From the NCBI GenBank assembly GCA_037447655.1, contig JBBHKE010002973.1, positions 416,322 through 480,321 of the forward strand: 64,000 nucleotides of DNA, read 5' to 3'. This DNA is from Zygnema cylindricum (taxonomy: Eukaryota > Streptophyta > Zygnematophyceae > Zygnematales > Zygnemataceae). A model generated the notes under the pieces. The model saw nothing but the letters and a program-made list of their open reading frames with translations, ran no database searches and was not told the DNA's origin. Below, piece by piece: positions 11,360-21,920 of this stretch. Every line of letters begins with the position of its first letter. Position 1 is the stretch's first letter. Position numbers and translations under genes: made by a program.

Positions 11360-14300
11360 GGTTATGGGCCCACACTCTAGGGTGCCCACCTTCAATGGAT
11401 CTGGGTTCATCTATTGGGAAGCCATGATGATGGGAGCTTTGTGTGAAAAACGATACTGGGGTATCGTCAGTGGACAAGTGAAACGTCCACCTTCAGGAAC
11501 TCCACCAGGATTTGGGGGAGTAAGGTTTTCTGCAACAACGGCTGCCTCGGCGGAGGAGGCAGATGATGGGGACAGCAGTGTGTCCGAAAAGGGGAAAGGG
11601 AAGGAGACACCCCTTACTCCTATTGCCACAGTATCGGGAGCGGCAATTGTGAAGACCGTGGAGAACGATACTCAAATGTGGGAGGATGTAAACATGGCTG
11701 CCAAGAACTTCATTTTGAGGCACCTCACTCAAGGTTTGGCCACTCCTCATCTTCACATTTACAAGGCAGAGGAATTGTGGGAGAGTTTGGTGGAGATTTA
11801 TAGAGCTGGAACTATTCAGGAGCTCCAGTTGGCTGAGCAAAAGCTATTGAGTTACACTTACAAAGGAGGAAAGATGTTAGATTACTGTAATGATCTTTCT
11901 TGTTTGTATATGGAAATGGAAAGTGCCGGGTGGACAGGTACAATGAAAATGAAAGTTAACACCCTTATCATGAAATTACCAGATGAGTTCGAAAACATAG
12001 TGTACCGAGTACAGGGAATGCCTGATAGTTCATGGAAATGGAACACAGTAGTCAGGATGATACTTGTGCAGGAAAACACAATGGAGATTAGGAGAGGAGG
12101 AAAGAGCATTCAAGCTCTAGCAGCAGGAGGGGACCGATGGGGGAAGGATCCGAAGAAACCTTATAGAGGGGAAAGAGATAATTCTGGGGGACAGAGGCCC
12201 CCAAAGGGTCTTTGTCATTATTGCAAAAAGTCGGGACACTTTATTGCAGATTGTGTCAAGTTGTCAGAGCTGATGCTCCAAGAAAACCGTGGAGGGGGTT
12301 CTTCCGGAGGGAAGAAAAAGGCACTTGTGGTTACAAAAGTGTCAGGAGAAATCGAGGATGAGTCATCTGAGGAGGATGGGGAGCTTTTTCTTGACGAGAG
12401 TCTGGAGGAGAAGGAGATCCCTCGGAGGCAGAAGTGTGCCCTTGGAGCAATTCGGGAAGCTCCACAGGAAGGATGGATCATCGACTCAGGTGCATCCATG
12501 CATATGTGCCGTGATAAAGAACTCTTCACTAAGCTACGAAAGATTCCTACTGTAGAGATAGAGTATGGGGATGGGAGAGTGGTTACTACAGATCTAGTGG
12601 GATCAGTAGATCTGAAAGTCTTAGTGGAGGGTAAGACCTCTATACTTACATTCTCAGATGTACTTTACATTCCTCAGTTGAGTAAAAATCTTGTCTCTAC
12701 GTCTGTGTTAGATGACAAAGAGTTTGATACCTTCACCAGGAAGGGAGTCTTTACAGCTAAGTATGGGAATGAAGTTTACTTCACAGCAGATAAGGGTAGC
12801 CAAGGAATGTTTAGGCTTAACTTGAGTAATGAAAAGAAGAATGCTTACTATGTTGGTGTTCCTAAGGTGATGATTTGGCATAAGCGTTTGGGGCATGTAC
12901 ATTTTGATAGGTTAAGGGAAATGAAAAAGCTTGGGGTAGTAGATGGCATTCAGTTTGGGGATAATGAAATAATGGATGATTGTAGTGGTTGTGCTCAAGG
13001 TAAGGCTCACAGACTTCCCTTTCCCAAAGCCGCCACATATAGAGGTGAGAAAGTGTTAGATTTGGTCCACACAGATATTTGGGGACCTGCAAAAGTACCT
13101 TCGGTTGGAGGAAAGAGGTTTATGATGACAATAACTGATGATTGGTCTAGATACTCTAGAGTCTACTTTCTGAAAATTAAGTCTGAAGCATCCACTTACT
13201 TCAAAGAATATAAAGCTTGGAGTGAGAAGTTGCATGAAACCCCTATTAAGAGGATAAGGAGTGATAATGGGGGGGAATATACCTCTAACCAGTTTGAGGA
13301 ATATCTGAGAGATGAGGGAGTGCAACACCAGAAAACTGTACCATATAACCCGGAACAAAATGGGGTAGCTGAGAGGTTGAATCGAACACTAGGAGATAGT
13401 GCATGTAGTATGTTGGCAGACAAGAAAATAGGAAAGAGATTTTGGGCAGAGGCAATGAACTGTGCCAACTATATTAAAAATAGAGTCCTTACCTCAGCTG
13501 TAAAGGGAGTGACACCTTATGAGAGATGGGTTGGAAGGAAACCAGATATCTCACACCTTAAAGTATTTGGTAGCCAAGTTTACAGTCTTGACACGGATAG
13601 AAAAAACTGGAAACTAGATGCTAAGGGAAAACCTGGATACTTTGTGGGATATGATGAGGATGTTAAGGGATATAGAGTCTATGACTTAGCAAAGAAAGAT
13701 ATCATTCTGGTCAAACACTTAGTTGTCATGGATGAAGGGAAGTCATTTGACCCCTTCAAATATACAAAGAAGATAAGGATCAGATTTGAGTCCGAAAGTG
13801 AGGAGAACTCAGTCGTTCCCGAAAAAGACATGAGTGAAACTGTGATTACAGATTCAGGGGAGATCGAAGATACAGGAGACTCACCGGAAACCTCACATAC
13901 TCCTATGGACTTCGTGGAGATGGAAGAAGCGGGACAAGATACGGTTTTTATGGACAGGGGAGCCGATGAGACAGTGAGAAGAAATCCAAGACTTCCATCC
14001 ATTCCAGCTTCGGAGTTTGAGGGAGGAAGGAGGAGCAGCAAAAGGATACAGGAAAAACAAGCTGCCCATAAGGTAACTAAGCTATCTCACCCAGATGAGC
14101 CTCAGTCTTACTTAGAGGCAGTGAATAGTCCAGAGAAAGAAAGATGGATTAGAGCCATAAATGATGAGATGGCTTCTATCATGGAAGCAAATACTTGGGA
14201 ACTAGCGGATTGCCCTCCAGACAGAAAACCTATTGGATGTAAATGGGTATTTAAACTAAAACTGAACCCAGATAATACAATTGAGAGGTATAAGGCTCAA

Positions 14301-15326
14301 TTGGTAGCAAAGGGGTTCACCCAAAAAGAGGGGATTGACTATGAGGAGACCTTTGCTCCAGTTGTTCGGTTTCCATCGGTAAGGATTCTCCTCAGTCTGG
14401 CCGCAGCGGAAGACATGGAAATTCACCAGATGGATATTAAGACTGCTTTTCTTAATGGTGAGTTAGAGGAAGAAATTTTTATGAGGCAACCCGAGGGGTT
14501 TGTGGAAGAAGGAGAAGAGAGCAAAGTGTGCAGGCTCATAAAGTCCTTATATGGACTGAAACAGGCTCCGCGACAGTGGAACAAGAAACTAGATGAGTTT
14601 CTCACCGATCTGGGATACATCCGGATCAGCTCTGACCATTCTATCTATATGTTTGAAGATGAGAATGGTGTCATTTTTATTGCAATTTATGTGGATGATC
14701 TGCTTGTGTTAAGTAAGTCTTTAGATAATATCAATAGGCTAAAGAAAGATCTTAGGGGCAGATTTGATATGAAGGATTTAGGGGAGGCAAAATATATTTT
14801 GGGGATCCAAATGGAGAGAGATAGAGGGAAGAAGATTATCAGACTTACTCAGAAAGAAGCAATAGGTAATATGCTTGAGAAATTCCAGATGGAAAATGCT
14901 AACAGTTGTACCACTCCCATGGACTTGAAAAAAGTAAGTGATGGGAGTGTAGAAGGAGGAGTGATGATCTTAGACGATCAGATGAGTCTAGAGGAGAGAG
15001 AGTTCATGAAGTCTATTCCTTATAGACAGGTCGTAGGAAGCTTAATCTATTTTATGAACTGTACCAGGCCGGACATAGCGGCAGCAGTTGGAGTACTCAG
15101 TAGGAGTCTTAATGATCCTAGGAAGAGAGATTGGGAGGCAGCCAAGAGAGTCATGAGATATCTGGTGGGAACTAGAGAGTTATGGTTGCATTTGGGAGGG
15201 GAGCATACTGATATCACCACTTGGAGTGACGCCAGTTATGGGGATGCACCTATGAGAAGATGCACTTCTGGATATGTTTTGTATGTGGGGGAAGGTGCTT
15301 GCTGTTGGAGCAGTAAGCAACAATAG
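11340..15326 (+). CDS. copia Gag-Pol polyprotein, up to an in-frame amber stop
   Basis: This 1328-residue polyprotein starts at an ATG 20 bp before the LTR end and reads through the PBS (MEDTELQ|VMGP). Gag comes first, then a CCHC knuckle CHYCKKSGHFIADC from residue 292. The aspartic protease has D382 in DSGAS. Integrase has an HHCC zinc site (H514, H518, C548, C551) and a DDE core of D579, D642 and E678, spaced D-35-E. Reverse transcriptase has YVDDLLVL (D1119, D1120), and RNase H begins with WSDASYGDA (D1297). The frame ends at TAG 15324-15326 within RNase H, where relatives have a lysine (WSSKKQKVIAQS versus WSSKQQ-stop-VVAQS). A single AAG-to-TAG change would explain it. Gag could still be made. 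Complete RNase H would need readthrough or may be supplied by related copies. Confidence 0.96.
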   Translation: MEDTELQVMGPHSRVPTFNGSGFIYWEAMMMGALCEKRYWGIVSGQVKRPPSGTPPGFGGVRFSATTAASAEEADDGDSSVSEKGKGKETPLTPIATVSGAAIVKTVENDTQMWEDVNMAAKNFILRHLTQGLATPHLHIYKAEELWESLVEIYRAGTIQELQLAEQKLLSYTYKGGKMLDYCNDLSCLYMEMESAGWTGTMKMKVNTLIMKLPDEFENIVYRVQGMPDSSWKWNTVVRMILVQENTMEIRRGGKSIQALAAGGDRWGKDPKKPYRGERDNSGGQRPPKGLCHYCKKSGHFIADCVKLSELMLQENRGGGSSGGKKKALVVTKVSGEIEDESSEEDGELFLDESLEEKEIPRRQKCALGAIREAPQEGWIIDSGASMHMCRDKELFTKLRKIPTVEIEYGDGRVVTTDLVGSVDLKVLVEGKTSILTFSDVLYIPQLSKNLVSTSVLDDKEFDTFTRKGVFTAKYGNEVYFTADKGSQGMFRLNLSNEKKNAYYVGVPKVMIWHKRLGHVHFDRLREMKKLGVVDGIQFGDNEIMDDCSGCAQGKAHRLPFPKAATYRGEKVLDLVHTDIWGPAKVPSVGGKRFMMTITDDWSRYSRVYFLKIKSEASTYFKEYKAWSEKLHETPIKRIRSDNGGEYTSNQFEEYLRDEGVQHQKTVPYNPEQNGVAERLNRTLGDSACSMLADKKIGKRFWAEAMNCANYIKNRVLTSAVKGVTPYERWVGRKPDISHLKVFGSQVYSLDTDRKNWKLDAKGKPGYFVGYDEDVKGYRVYDLAKKDIILVKHLVVMDEGKSFDPFKYTKKIRIRFESESEENSVVPEKDMSETVITDSGEIEDTGDSPETSHTPMDFVEMEEAGQDTVFMDRGADETVRRNPRLPSIPASEFEGGRRSSKRIQEKQAAHKVTKLSHPDEPQSYLEAVNSPEKERWIRAINDEMASIMEANTWELADCPPDRKPIGCKWVFKLKLNPDNTIERYKAQLVAKGFTQKEGIDYEETFAPVVRFPSVRILLSLAAAEDMEIHQMDIKTAFLNGELEEEIFMRQPEGFVEEGEESKVCRLIKSLYGLKQAPRQWNKKLDEFLTDLGYIRISSDHSIYMFEDENGVIFIAIYVDDLLVLSKSLDNINRLKKDLRGRFDMKDLGEAKYILGIQMERDRGKKIIRLTQKEAIGNMLEKFQMENANSCTTPMDLKKVSDGSVEGGVMILDDQMSLEEREFMKSIPYRQVVGSLIYFMNCTRPDIAAAVGVLSRSLNDPRKRDWEAAKRVMRYLVGTRELWLHLGGEHTDITTWSDASYGDAPMRRCTSGYVLYVGEGACCWSSKQQ
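11360..11372 (+). other. primer-binding site matching initiator tRNA-Met anticodon arm
   Basis: GGTTATGGGCCCA follows the LTR end (…TTGCA) directly. Plant PBSs usually start TGG and pair with the tRNA 3' end. This one is instead the exact complement of TGGGCCCATAACC, the anticodon arm of plant initiator tRNA-Met as I remember it. Drosophila copia is primed by a 5' half of the same tRNA. The same PBS is seen in elements D (4231-4242), F (17692-17703) and H (41969-41980). It has one change in the left H copy (21909-21920) and changes in the nested copia (35767-35778). Confidence 0.8.
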
Positions 15327-15689
15327 GTGGTTGCTCAGTCTACTATGGAGGCTGAGTATATGGCGTCGTGTTCTGCTGTAAAAGAACTAATGTGGGTGAA
15401 ATCATTGTTACAAGAACTGGGATTTATGAAGGAGGGAGTGCATGAAATCTTTTGCGATAACCAAGCTGCAATTGCAATTGCAGCCAATCCAAAACACTAT
15501 TTCAAAGCAAAACATATGGACATAAGATTAAGCTTCGTAAGAGAAAAAGTTGAAAATAAAATTCTAAATCTTGTGTATAGACCTGATGAAGAAATGGTGG
15601 CTGACATGATGACCAAACCTGTGCCCTCTCCTAAACTAAAATATTGTCGGGAAAAATGCGGGTTGAAAGAAAAATTAAAATTAGACTAG
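15327..15689 (+). pseudogene. rest of the copia RNase H after the amber stop
   Basis: This continues in the same frame as the polyprotein for 120 codons to TAG at 15687-15689. It carries the remaining RNase H motifs MEAEYMAS and CDNQAAIAIA, then HMDIRLSFVREKVENK and the end segment VADMMTKPVPSPKLKYCREK, conserved in all copies here. It has no start codon of its own before the motif region (GTG follows the stop). It is split off by one nonsense change rather than being a separate gene. Confidence 0.9.
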
Positions 15690-15702
15690 AAAATAAGGGG
15701 AG
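15690..15702 (+). other. polypurine tract of the young copia
   Basis: AAAATAAGGGGAG lies between the pol stop codon and the 3' LTR and is the expected start site for plus-strand synthesis. The same tract is found beside the LTRs at 8829-8841 and 22927-22939 (complement), 31470-31482 (complement) and 43060-43074. Confidence 0.85.
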
Positions 15703-16748
15703 TGTTGAAATTTATAGATTTCTAGAGTATTTTCTAGGTTTAAATATGGTTTTATAAAAGGAAAAAGAAAAGGACGGACAGCCTGCCTCCACCTCCGCTC
15801 TCTAGCCCCCATACTTGTTGTAGTCACTGAAGGAAAGAGAGAGAGGTTGATCCATGGCTGCCTTAGTTCAACAGACAGCTATTTTTAGTAGGTTACTAAA
15901 AATATACTTGCAGACCAGAGATTTGATCCCGGTACCTGCGGTTCGTCTAATCGACCGGTAGCGGTCAGCTTTATCCTAATAGACTAGGACCAATGCTAAG
16001 TGCTATGGTATGTGATAGATATATATTTAGTTCGAAATGATAAAGTTCATTTAACTAAAACTGTTTACGGCGTACATATATACAGTTTTATAAACTACGT
16101 CGTACGACGCTAATTCAAAACGGATACCACGCATTTTATTTCTACATCGGAACAAATATCGCGCAAGTATTTATTCCGGCCAAAATTACGTTTCGCATAT
16201 AATCCAACGGCGCACATCATCGCCGAAATCCCGGAGTGGTCACTTTGGCATTTAGTGACGTGGCATCACCTGGCGCCACGTGGGGAGACATCATTCGGTC
16301 GCGGGAATTCCGAGGAACGTACGGATGAGTGGAAAGTATACACGCGTCCACTTATGGCCTTGTCGTACAGAGGCCGTACAGAAAGTACATCGGCAGTAGT
16401 ACTTTCTAGTACTATACAGTTTTGTGATTGGTTCGTACAGGCAGTAGATAGGAGCTGTGAGAGGGAATTAGGAAAAACTAGGACTTAGGAAAATTTAGGT
16501 AGATAGTCCTCTCTCTCAGAGAGTTTGTATAAATTGGCATCTTTGCCACCCTATAACTTATCGCCTGGTTGGCCGTTTTCAGTGATTCCTTTTTCTACGG
16601 ACTCAGGGGAGTCCAGGCTACACAGGGGTGCAGTCAAATTGTCAGTTTGCCTTCTTGGGCAGCAGTGGTTGTGGCTTAAAGTGGGTTAGTTAAATACTAT
16701 CTAGAGGCTTCCTGTATTCTGTGGTCCAATGGAGGACACAGAATTGCA
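15703..16748 (+). repeat. 3' LTR of the young copia
   Basis: A 1046-bp copy of the 5' LTR with one difference found (16656). It is followed by the target duplication GTGGA. It carries the same TATA box (16528), GTAC cluster, G-box and antisense tRNA-like segment (15920-15941). A short ATG frame of the LTR end (16729) is present here too but leads into the host element. Confidence 0.96.
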
Positions 16749-17166
16749 GTGGACAGTCCACCAGTTCCTATGTATCAGCCGCCATGATTGAAGTCATCTC
16801 TTCATTGATGGCCGTCTTCCACCGGTTTCTTTCCGGACAGTTCATTGCCTCTTCATATGTTTGAGGTTTATCCGGGTGAGATAGTTTGGTTCCCTTGTTA
16901 TTAACTTGTTTCTCTTAAAGCCTTTTGCTGCTTCTTCTCCCTCCCTCAAAATCTGCGGCTGGAATAGATGGTTCTCGTGGATTCTTTCGATTCACCACGG
17001 CTTCTCCCTTGTCCCTCGGATCCATATCCGTTTCCACCACGTCTTCCGTTTGTGTCATTGCCGTTTCCAAGTTCAAGTCTTTCTCTGTTTGTTTTGAATT
17101 TGCAAAGATATCATCTGAACCTGCAAGAGTATCGTCTTCTTGAAAACCCGGATAGTTAGGGAGATG
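16749..17166 (-). pseudogene. copia element E, integrase-RT linker fragment
   Basis: This continues element E on the far side of the young insertion. It encodes the variable linker between integrase and reverse transcriptase on the minus strand (AVVNRKNPREPSIPAADFEG then GRRSSKRL). It is similar to 32910-33310 of the nested copia. It breaks at 17166, where the + strand LTR of element F starts. The rest of E (integrase to 5' LTR) is absent, so a deletion followed or accompanied F's arrival. Confidence 0.88.
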
Positions 17167-17855
17167 TGTAGAAATTAATGGTACATTTTTATTATTTTCT
17201 AGGTCTAAATAGAAACATAGAAAGAAGCCGAGACAGTCTACCTCTAACTTCTCTCTCCTAACTCTCAAACTTGTCACAGTCAATGAGAAATTGAAGAGGG
17301 AGCTAGAGCCATGGCTACCTAGGCTATCCAGAGGTTTACGGGAAATTTATATTAGTTAGGGTTTATTTATTTAAAAGGAATGTGCCGGCGACAGGAATTG
17401 ATCCTTGAACCTACCGGCCGGCAGACAAGAAGTAGTCGGTAGCCTTAGCCGTTAACTCTAGGAATAACATTACGTAGTATATGGTTTGATAATTAATTAA
17501 ACACATAAACGTAGGATAAATCATTTAACTGTAATTGTTTACGGTATATATAGATCCGGTAATGTATAAGTACGGAATACGGTACGAGCAAGAAATCAAT
17601 ACCTCGCATTTATTTCTTAAGTGAAACGAATACCGCGCATATATTTATTACGGCTACGATTAAATTCGATTATTAAGGTCTCAGAGTTTCAGGTTATGGG
17701 CCCACCCTTTAGGGTACCAATCTTTAATGGAACTGGATTCATATACTGGGAAAGTATGATGATAGGAGCTCTATGCGAAAAAAGGTTTTGGGGGATAGTG
17801 AGTGGACGGTTGGGGCGTCCATCAAGTCTTGGAATTCCTCCAGGGTTTGGAGGAA
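17167..17855 (+). mobile_element. copia element F, 5' end only, with a deleted LTR
   Basis: A + strand LTR (17167-17691, 525 bp) of the D type, then PBS GGTTATGGGCCC (17692-17703) and the first 50 or so gag codons (VMGPPFRVPIFNGTGFIYW). The LTR lacks about half its length. After the U3 portion near 17670 it jumps to the last 20 bases, removing the TATA region. Gag is cut at 17855, where gypsy LTR sequence begins. AGC is shared at the join, which suggests end joining with microhomology. Confidence 0.85.
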
Positions 17856-18801
17856 GCTTGTTTATAAAGAAGTATTTAGGTGTTATGATAATAGAGTACT
17901 AAATTTGGTAGACGTTAGCGAAAGAATCACGCTATTTGGAGTTATATTTTAAATGTTATAGCGATGGGTGTATTTAGGTGACAGGATGGGGTCTAAATAA
18001 CAAATGGGTATCATTGAAACAGGTTAAGGGTTAAATTAGTACCGAAATTACGCGTGTACGTTTCATAAAGTTCTAATGAAACGTTTAGTATGCACGGTGG
18101 TTCGTTTCGTACAAATTTTCGTACGAAACGTCACTTTCACTTAAGGGAATTTCGTAGGAAGTTTCGCGTGCGAAATTTGTTACGCACGATCGTGCGAAGT
18201 CACGTTTCGTTTGGCGCGCACTTTTGCACGTAAATGTTACGTAGTGAAACGTAACGTTTGATTGGTTAGTAAAATGCTAGATAGTTAGAAAGAGATTTCG
18301 CACGTTTTTGCATTGGTCAGTCTGAGTCCTTGCTGATCAATGATTGGCCCAGGTAAAAGCCTGTTAAAACAAAGCGCTCACTCTAGCCTGGCTATTCCAA
18401 GCGATGATGGATAAATAGTGAATTGTAAGAGGAGAGTAGACATCTTTTCCTTTGGAAAAGTTTGTGGAAATTCTGGTTGATCTTGGTCTTGAGCGATTAA
18501 TACCAAATTAGAGAAAATGCATTTTTGCATGGAAATCTCTTACTAACAAAATAGTGTTTTAGTAGTTAAGAGATAGAATTATCAAGAGTGGAGAGTAGTG
18601 GAAAACACTTTAATAAGAAGGGTTGATCCACAAGGGCAAGAGACCAAGCTAATGTTATGTGGGCAAAAGCTTCTTCTAATTTAAAGTTTATCCTTATGTG
18701 AGTGTGGTCCAATGTGGATGTGTATTTTCCAATGTGTGGAATGTGTGGTTGGGATTGTTTGTAGTAATGGGATTTTCTGAGAGGTAGGAGATCGTGTTAC
18801 A
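17855..18801 (+). repeat. gypsy LTR fragment (left copy of the duplicated block)
   Basis: This matches the gypsy 3' LTR at 37914-38861 nearly throughout, lacking only the first 20 or so bases, and ends in GTTACA. It is followed by CTTTGTCCGAAGG exactly as the gypsy 3' LTR is. It is therefore a copy of gypsy LTR plus downstream flank, not an independent insertion or a solo LTR. Confidence 0.9.
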
Positions 18802-19014
18802 CTTTGTCCGAAGGCACGTGACTTTGGAGACCTGTGAAAATATTCATTTAAAAAAAAAAAAAAATACCTCGATATATTGGCGATACAATATATATCGGCA
18901 ATATATCCCGATATTTTGCTATTTGATATATTGAAGCAATATATGGATTATCGGGTATTTGAAATTCGATATATATATTGAATATCGGCAAATGGTCCTC
19001 GATACCAAACACTA
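18802..19014 (+). repeat. right end of the hAT-like element (left copy)
   Basis: CTTTG flank, a run of A (18849-18862) and a stretch rich in CGATATAT-type motifs, ending ACCAAACACTA at 19014, then TTAAACAC of the host copia. It corresponds to 38862-39074. Only the right terminus is present, because the rest was lost with the left part of the duplication. Confidence 0.85.
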
Positions 19015-21920
19015 TTAAACACCCATTTACAGCCAATAAGTTTTATGTCCAGATGATAGTCCGCTAGTTCCCAAGTATTTGCTTCCATGATGGAGGCCAT
19101 CTAATCATTTCTATCTCTAATCCATATGTCTCTCTCCGGACTGTTCATTGCCTCCAAGTAAGACTGAGGCTCATCTGCGTGAGATAGCTTAGTTACTTTA
19201 TGAGCGACCAGTTTTTCTTGTATCCTTTTGCTGCTCCTTCTCCCTCCCTCAAACTCTGAAGTTGGAATGGAGGGAAGTCTTAGATTTCTCCTTACTGTCT
19301 CATCGGCTCCCATATCCATGGAAGCCAGTTGCACTTCCTCCTCTTCTGTCTCCTCAAAGTCCATAGGAATATGTGAGGTTTTCGTTGATTCTCCTGTATC
19401 TTGGATCTTCCTTGAATGTGCAATCACTATTTCAGTCATGTCTATTTCGGAACAACCGAGTTCTCCTCACTTTTGGACTCAAATCTGATTCTTATCTTCT
19501 TCGTATATTTGAAGGGGTCAAATGAATTCCCTTTATCCATGACAACTAGGTGTTTGACCAGAATGATATCTTTTTTTGCTTAGTGATACACTTTATATCC
19601 TTTGACATCCTCATCATATCCTACAAAGTATCCAGGTATTACCTTAGCATCTAGTTTCCAGTTTTTCCTATCCGTGTCAAGACAATAAACTTGGCAACCG
19701 AATACTTTAAGGTGAGAGATATCTGGTTTCCTTCTAACATATCTCTCATAAGGTGTCATTCCTTTTACGGCTGAGGTAACGACTCTATTCTTAATGTAGT
19801 TGGCACACTTCATGGCTTCTGCCCCAAAATCTCTTTCTTATTTTCTTGTCGGCCAACATACTGCATACACTATCTCCTCGTGTTCGGTTCAACCTCTCAA
19901 CTACCCCATTTTGTTCCGGGTTATATGGTACAGTTTTTTGGTGTTGAACTCCCTCACCTGTCAAGTATTAGTCAAACTGGTTAGAGGTAGATTCTCCTAA
20001 ATTATCACTCATTATTCTCTTAATGGAGGTTCCATGCATCTCTCACTCTAGGCTTTATATTCTTTGAAGTAAGTTGGTGTTTCACACTTTGTTTTTAGGA
20101 AGTAGACTCTACAGTATCTAGACCATTCATCGGTTATCGTCAACATAAACCTCTTCCCTTCGACCGATGGTACTTTTGCGGGTCCTCAAATATCTTTGTG
20201 GACCAAATCTAGTACTTTCTCACCCTTGTATTTGTCAGTTTTGGGAAAGGGGAGTCTGTGAGCCTTACCTTGAGCACAACCACTACAATCATCCACCATT
20301 TCATTATCCCCAAAGTGAATGCCTTTTACTACACTAAGCTTCTTTATTTCCCTCAACCTATCAAAATGCACATGCCCCAACCGATGATGCGAAATCATCA
20401 ACTTTGGAACACCAACATAGTAAGCATTTTTCTTTTCATTACTCATGTTAAGCCTCAAAATTCTTTCGCTACCCTTATCTTCCCTGAAGTAGACTCCATC
20501 CCCATATTTTAGCTGTAAAGACTCCCTTTCTAGTGAAGGTATCAAACTCTTTGTCATCTAACACAGACGTAGAGAGAAGATTTTTACTCAGCTGAGGAAT
20601 GTAGAGTGTATCTGAGAAGGTGACTATATAAGTCTTACCCTCCACTAAGACTTTCAGATCTTCCGACCCCACTAGATCTGTGGTAACCACTCTCCCATCC
20701 CCATACTCTATCTCTATAGTAGGGATCTTTCTTAGCTTAGTAAAGAGGTGCTTATCGCGACACATATGCATGGATGCACATGAGTCGATGATTTATCCTT
20801 CCTGTGGAGCTTCCTGAATTGCTCTGAGAGCACACTTCTATTTCTGAGGGATATCTTTCTCCTCCACACTCTCGTCAAGAAGAAGCTCCCCATCCTCCTC
20901 CTCAAAGGTTTCGTCCTCGGTCTCTACTTTCACTTTTGTGACCACAAGTGCCTTTTCCTTCCCTTCAAAAGAACCCCCTCCACAGTTCTCTTAAAGCTGC
21001 AGCTCCGATAGCTTGACACAATCAGCTATGAAGTGTCCCAGCATTTTGCAAAAATGACAAAGACCCTTCGGGGGCCTCGGTCCTCCAAACTGGTCTCTCT
21101 CTCCTTTGTACGATTTCTTCGAATCCTTACCCTACCGGTTTGCACTTGTAGTTAGAGCTTGGATGCTCTTTCCCCCTCTCCTAATCTCAATTGTGTTCTC
21201 ATGCACAAGTATTATCTGGACCATTATGTTCCACTTCCATGAAGTGTCAGTCATTTCCTGTACTCGGTACACTATGTTTTCATACTCCTCGAGTAACTTA
21301 ATGATGAGAGTGTTAACTTTCATCTTCATTGTACGTGTCCACCCGAAACTCTCCATCTCTATATACAAACAAGAGAGATCATTATAGTAGTCTGACATCT
21401 TTCGCGCTTTGTAAGTATAATTCCCTAACTTTTGTTCAGCCATTTGGAGTCCCTGAATAGTGCTAGCTCTATAGATTTCACCCAAACTCACCCACAACTC
21501 CTCGGCCTTCTAAATGTGAAGGTGGGGGGTTGCCAAAGCATAAGTGAGGTGTCTTAGAATGAATTTTTTGGCAACCATGTTGATGTCTTCCCACGTTATG
21601 GTATCGTTCTCCGCGTCTTCACTGTCATGGCTCCGAGTATCGTGGTAATATGAGCAATAGGAGTGAGAGGTGTCTCCTTCTCTTTCCCTTTTTCAGACAC
21701 ACTGATGTCCCTATCACATGCCTTCTCTACTGCAGCAGATGCTGTTGCATTAAACCTTATTCCACTAAACCTTGGTGGAGTTCCCTGAGGTAGACATTTC
21801 ACTTGTCTACTGAGAATACCCCAGTATCATTTTTAGCACAAAGCCCATGTCATCATGGCTTCCCAATAGATGAACCTAGATCCGTTGAAGGAGGGCACCC
21901 TAGAAGGTGGGCCTATAACC
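19015..21920 (-). pseudogene. copia H integrase to gag (left copy)
   Basis: A decayed minus-strand copia body, from GCKWV of the RT start (19015) back through the linker, integrase (19580-20560), protease and gag (21802-21132) to the PBS at 21909-21920. The protease motif reads DSCAS rather than DSGAS, the same change as in the right copy, so it predates the duplication. There are many stops and frameshifts. It is a near copy of 39075-41980. Confidence 0.92.

Larger units (their letters stand above)
10314..16748 (+). mobile_element. nearly intact young Ty1/copia retrotransposon
   Basis: This is a complete 6435-bp element: 5' LTR 10314-11359, PBS 11360-11372, gag-pol 11340-15689 with one in-frame stop, polypurine tract 15690-15702, 3' LTR 15703-16748. 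It is flanked by a perfect 5-bp target duplication GTGGA (10309-10313, 16749-16753) inside element E. The two LTRs are equal in length, and I found one difference in reading them through (A at 11267, T at 16656). The insertion is therefore very recent. All other copia copies in the window are visibly more diverged from it. Confidence 0.97.

Noticed and set aside
15324-15326. Programmed stop-codon readthrough separating Pol domains
   Set aside because: The stop lies inside RNase H rather than at a domain border, and element E and others have a sense codon there. A recent nonsense mutation is simpler.
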